DNA from: DATFYI01 sp035315125
GTDB taxonomy: Bacteria; Chloroflexota; Anaerolineae; Anaerolineales; Anaerolineaceae
Assembly (NCBI GenBank): GCA_035315125.1
Contig: DATFYI010000326.1
Span: 1-14,260 of the forward strand
Direction of reading: 5' to 3'
Length of the DNA stretch: 14,260 nucleotides
The stretch's first letter is position 1, and every line of letters starts with the position of its first letter. The position numbers and the translations under genes were made by a program. A model generated the notes under the pieces. It was not told the origin of the DNA. It worked only from the letters and a program-made list of their open reading frames with translations, and did not search any database. This document shows, piece by piece, positions 14,145-14,260 of the stretch.

Positions 14145-14260
14145 ATGGAACGACTGCTTAACTCGAATTTCTTTTTAGGTCGCTCTTTTGATCTGACCCA
14201 GAATAAAACACTGGCCCAAAACTTATTCTTCAATCCCGCTGATCTGACCACCCATGGCGT
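14145..14260 (+). CDS. N-terminal fragment of an unidentified protein, possibly a HerA/DUF87-type ATPase (partial)
   Basis: GAGGAGAG (14129-14136) with good spacing precedes ATG 14145, and the frame is open for 38 codons to the window edge. The visible part is hydrophilic with no signal peptide or membrane segment. It ends in LFFNPADLTTHG. In HerA/FtsK-like ATP-binding proteins (DUF87 group), a D-L-T-T-H stretch often comes just before the Walker A loop. This suggests such an ATPase, but the Walker motif itself is beyond the edge, so the identification is tentative while the gene itself is well supported. Confidence 0.7.
   Translation, partial: MERLLNSNFFLGRSFDLTQNKTLAQNLFFNPADLTTHG

Overview
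The window looks like a chromosomal segment of an anaerobic bacterium, probably a Chloroflexota of the Anaerolineae type. That placement is an inference from the overall mix: a lipoprotein carrying duplicated W-P-[ND]-x-C-L-G modules, an AcsE-like corrinoid methyltransferase, and moderate G+C. No rRNA or marker gene confirms it.

Layout. Positions 1-2071 hold the end of one ABC exporter half-transporter and a complete second one, a probable heterodimer. It is closed by a terminator at 2169-2203. From 2210 to 3118 there is no supportable protein gene, but there are decayed tRNA 3' halves around 2300-2454 arranged on both sides of a hairpin. Positions 3119-10984 hold a fructose phosphotransferase and gluconeogenesis cluster: a free EIIA, an EIIA-HPr-EI fusion, 1-phosphofructokinase, a fructose EIIB-B-C permease and a class III fructose-1,6-bisphosphatase. 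A broken start of a glucose-6-phosphate isomerase gene follows (10999 to about 11070). Positions 11062-11333 hold a tandem array of about 84-bp units derived from the 3' end and terminator of tRNA-fMet, ending at an intact tRNA-fMet gene on the minus strand (11336-11407). After an A+T-rich intergenic region come a methyltetrahydrofolate:corrinoid methyltransferase (11669-12475), a strong terminator, a lipoprotein (12785-14107) and the first 38 codons of another gene.

How it fits together. Enzyme I, HPr and the two EIIA domains would pass phosphate from PEP to the EIIB domains of the fructose permease. Imported fructose-1-phosphate would be phosphorylated by FruK to fructose-1,6-bisphosphate. 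Fbp could then send part of this to fructose-6-phosphate, and the lost pgi would have carried it on to glucose-6-phosphate.

The most interesting structure is the boundary of this cluster. A 25-base stretch from the tRNA-fMet 3' end and its terminator is repeated exactly and in the same orientation at 2377-2401 and 11330-11354. The intact tRNA lies at the right end with its 3' end facing the cluster. This is the geometry left by integration into a tRNA gene, although no integrase is visible. Three further altered copies carry different palindromes at the same point of the T-loop.
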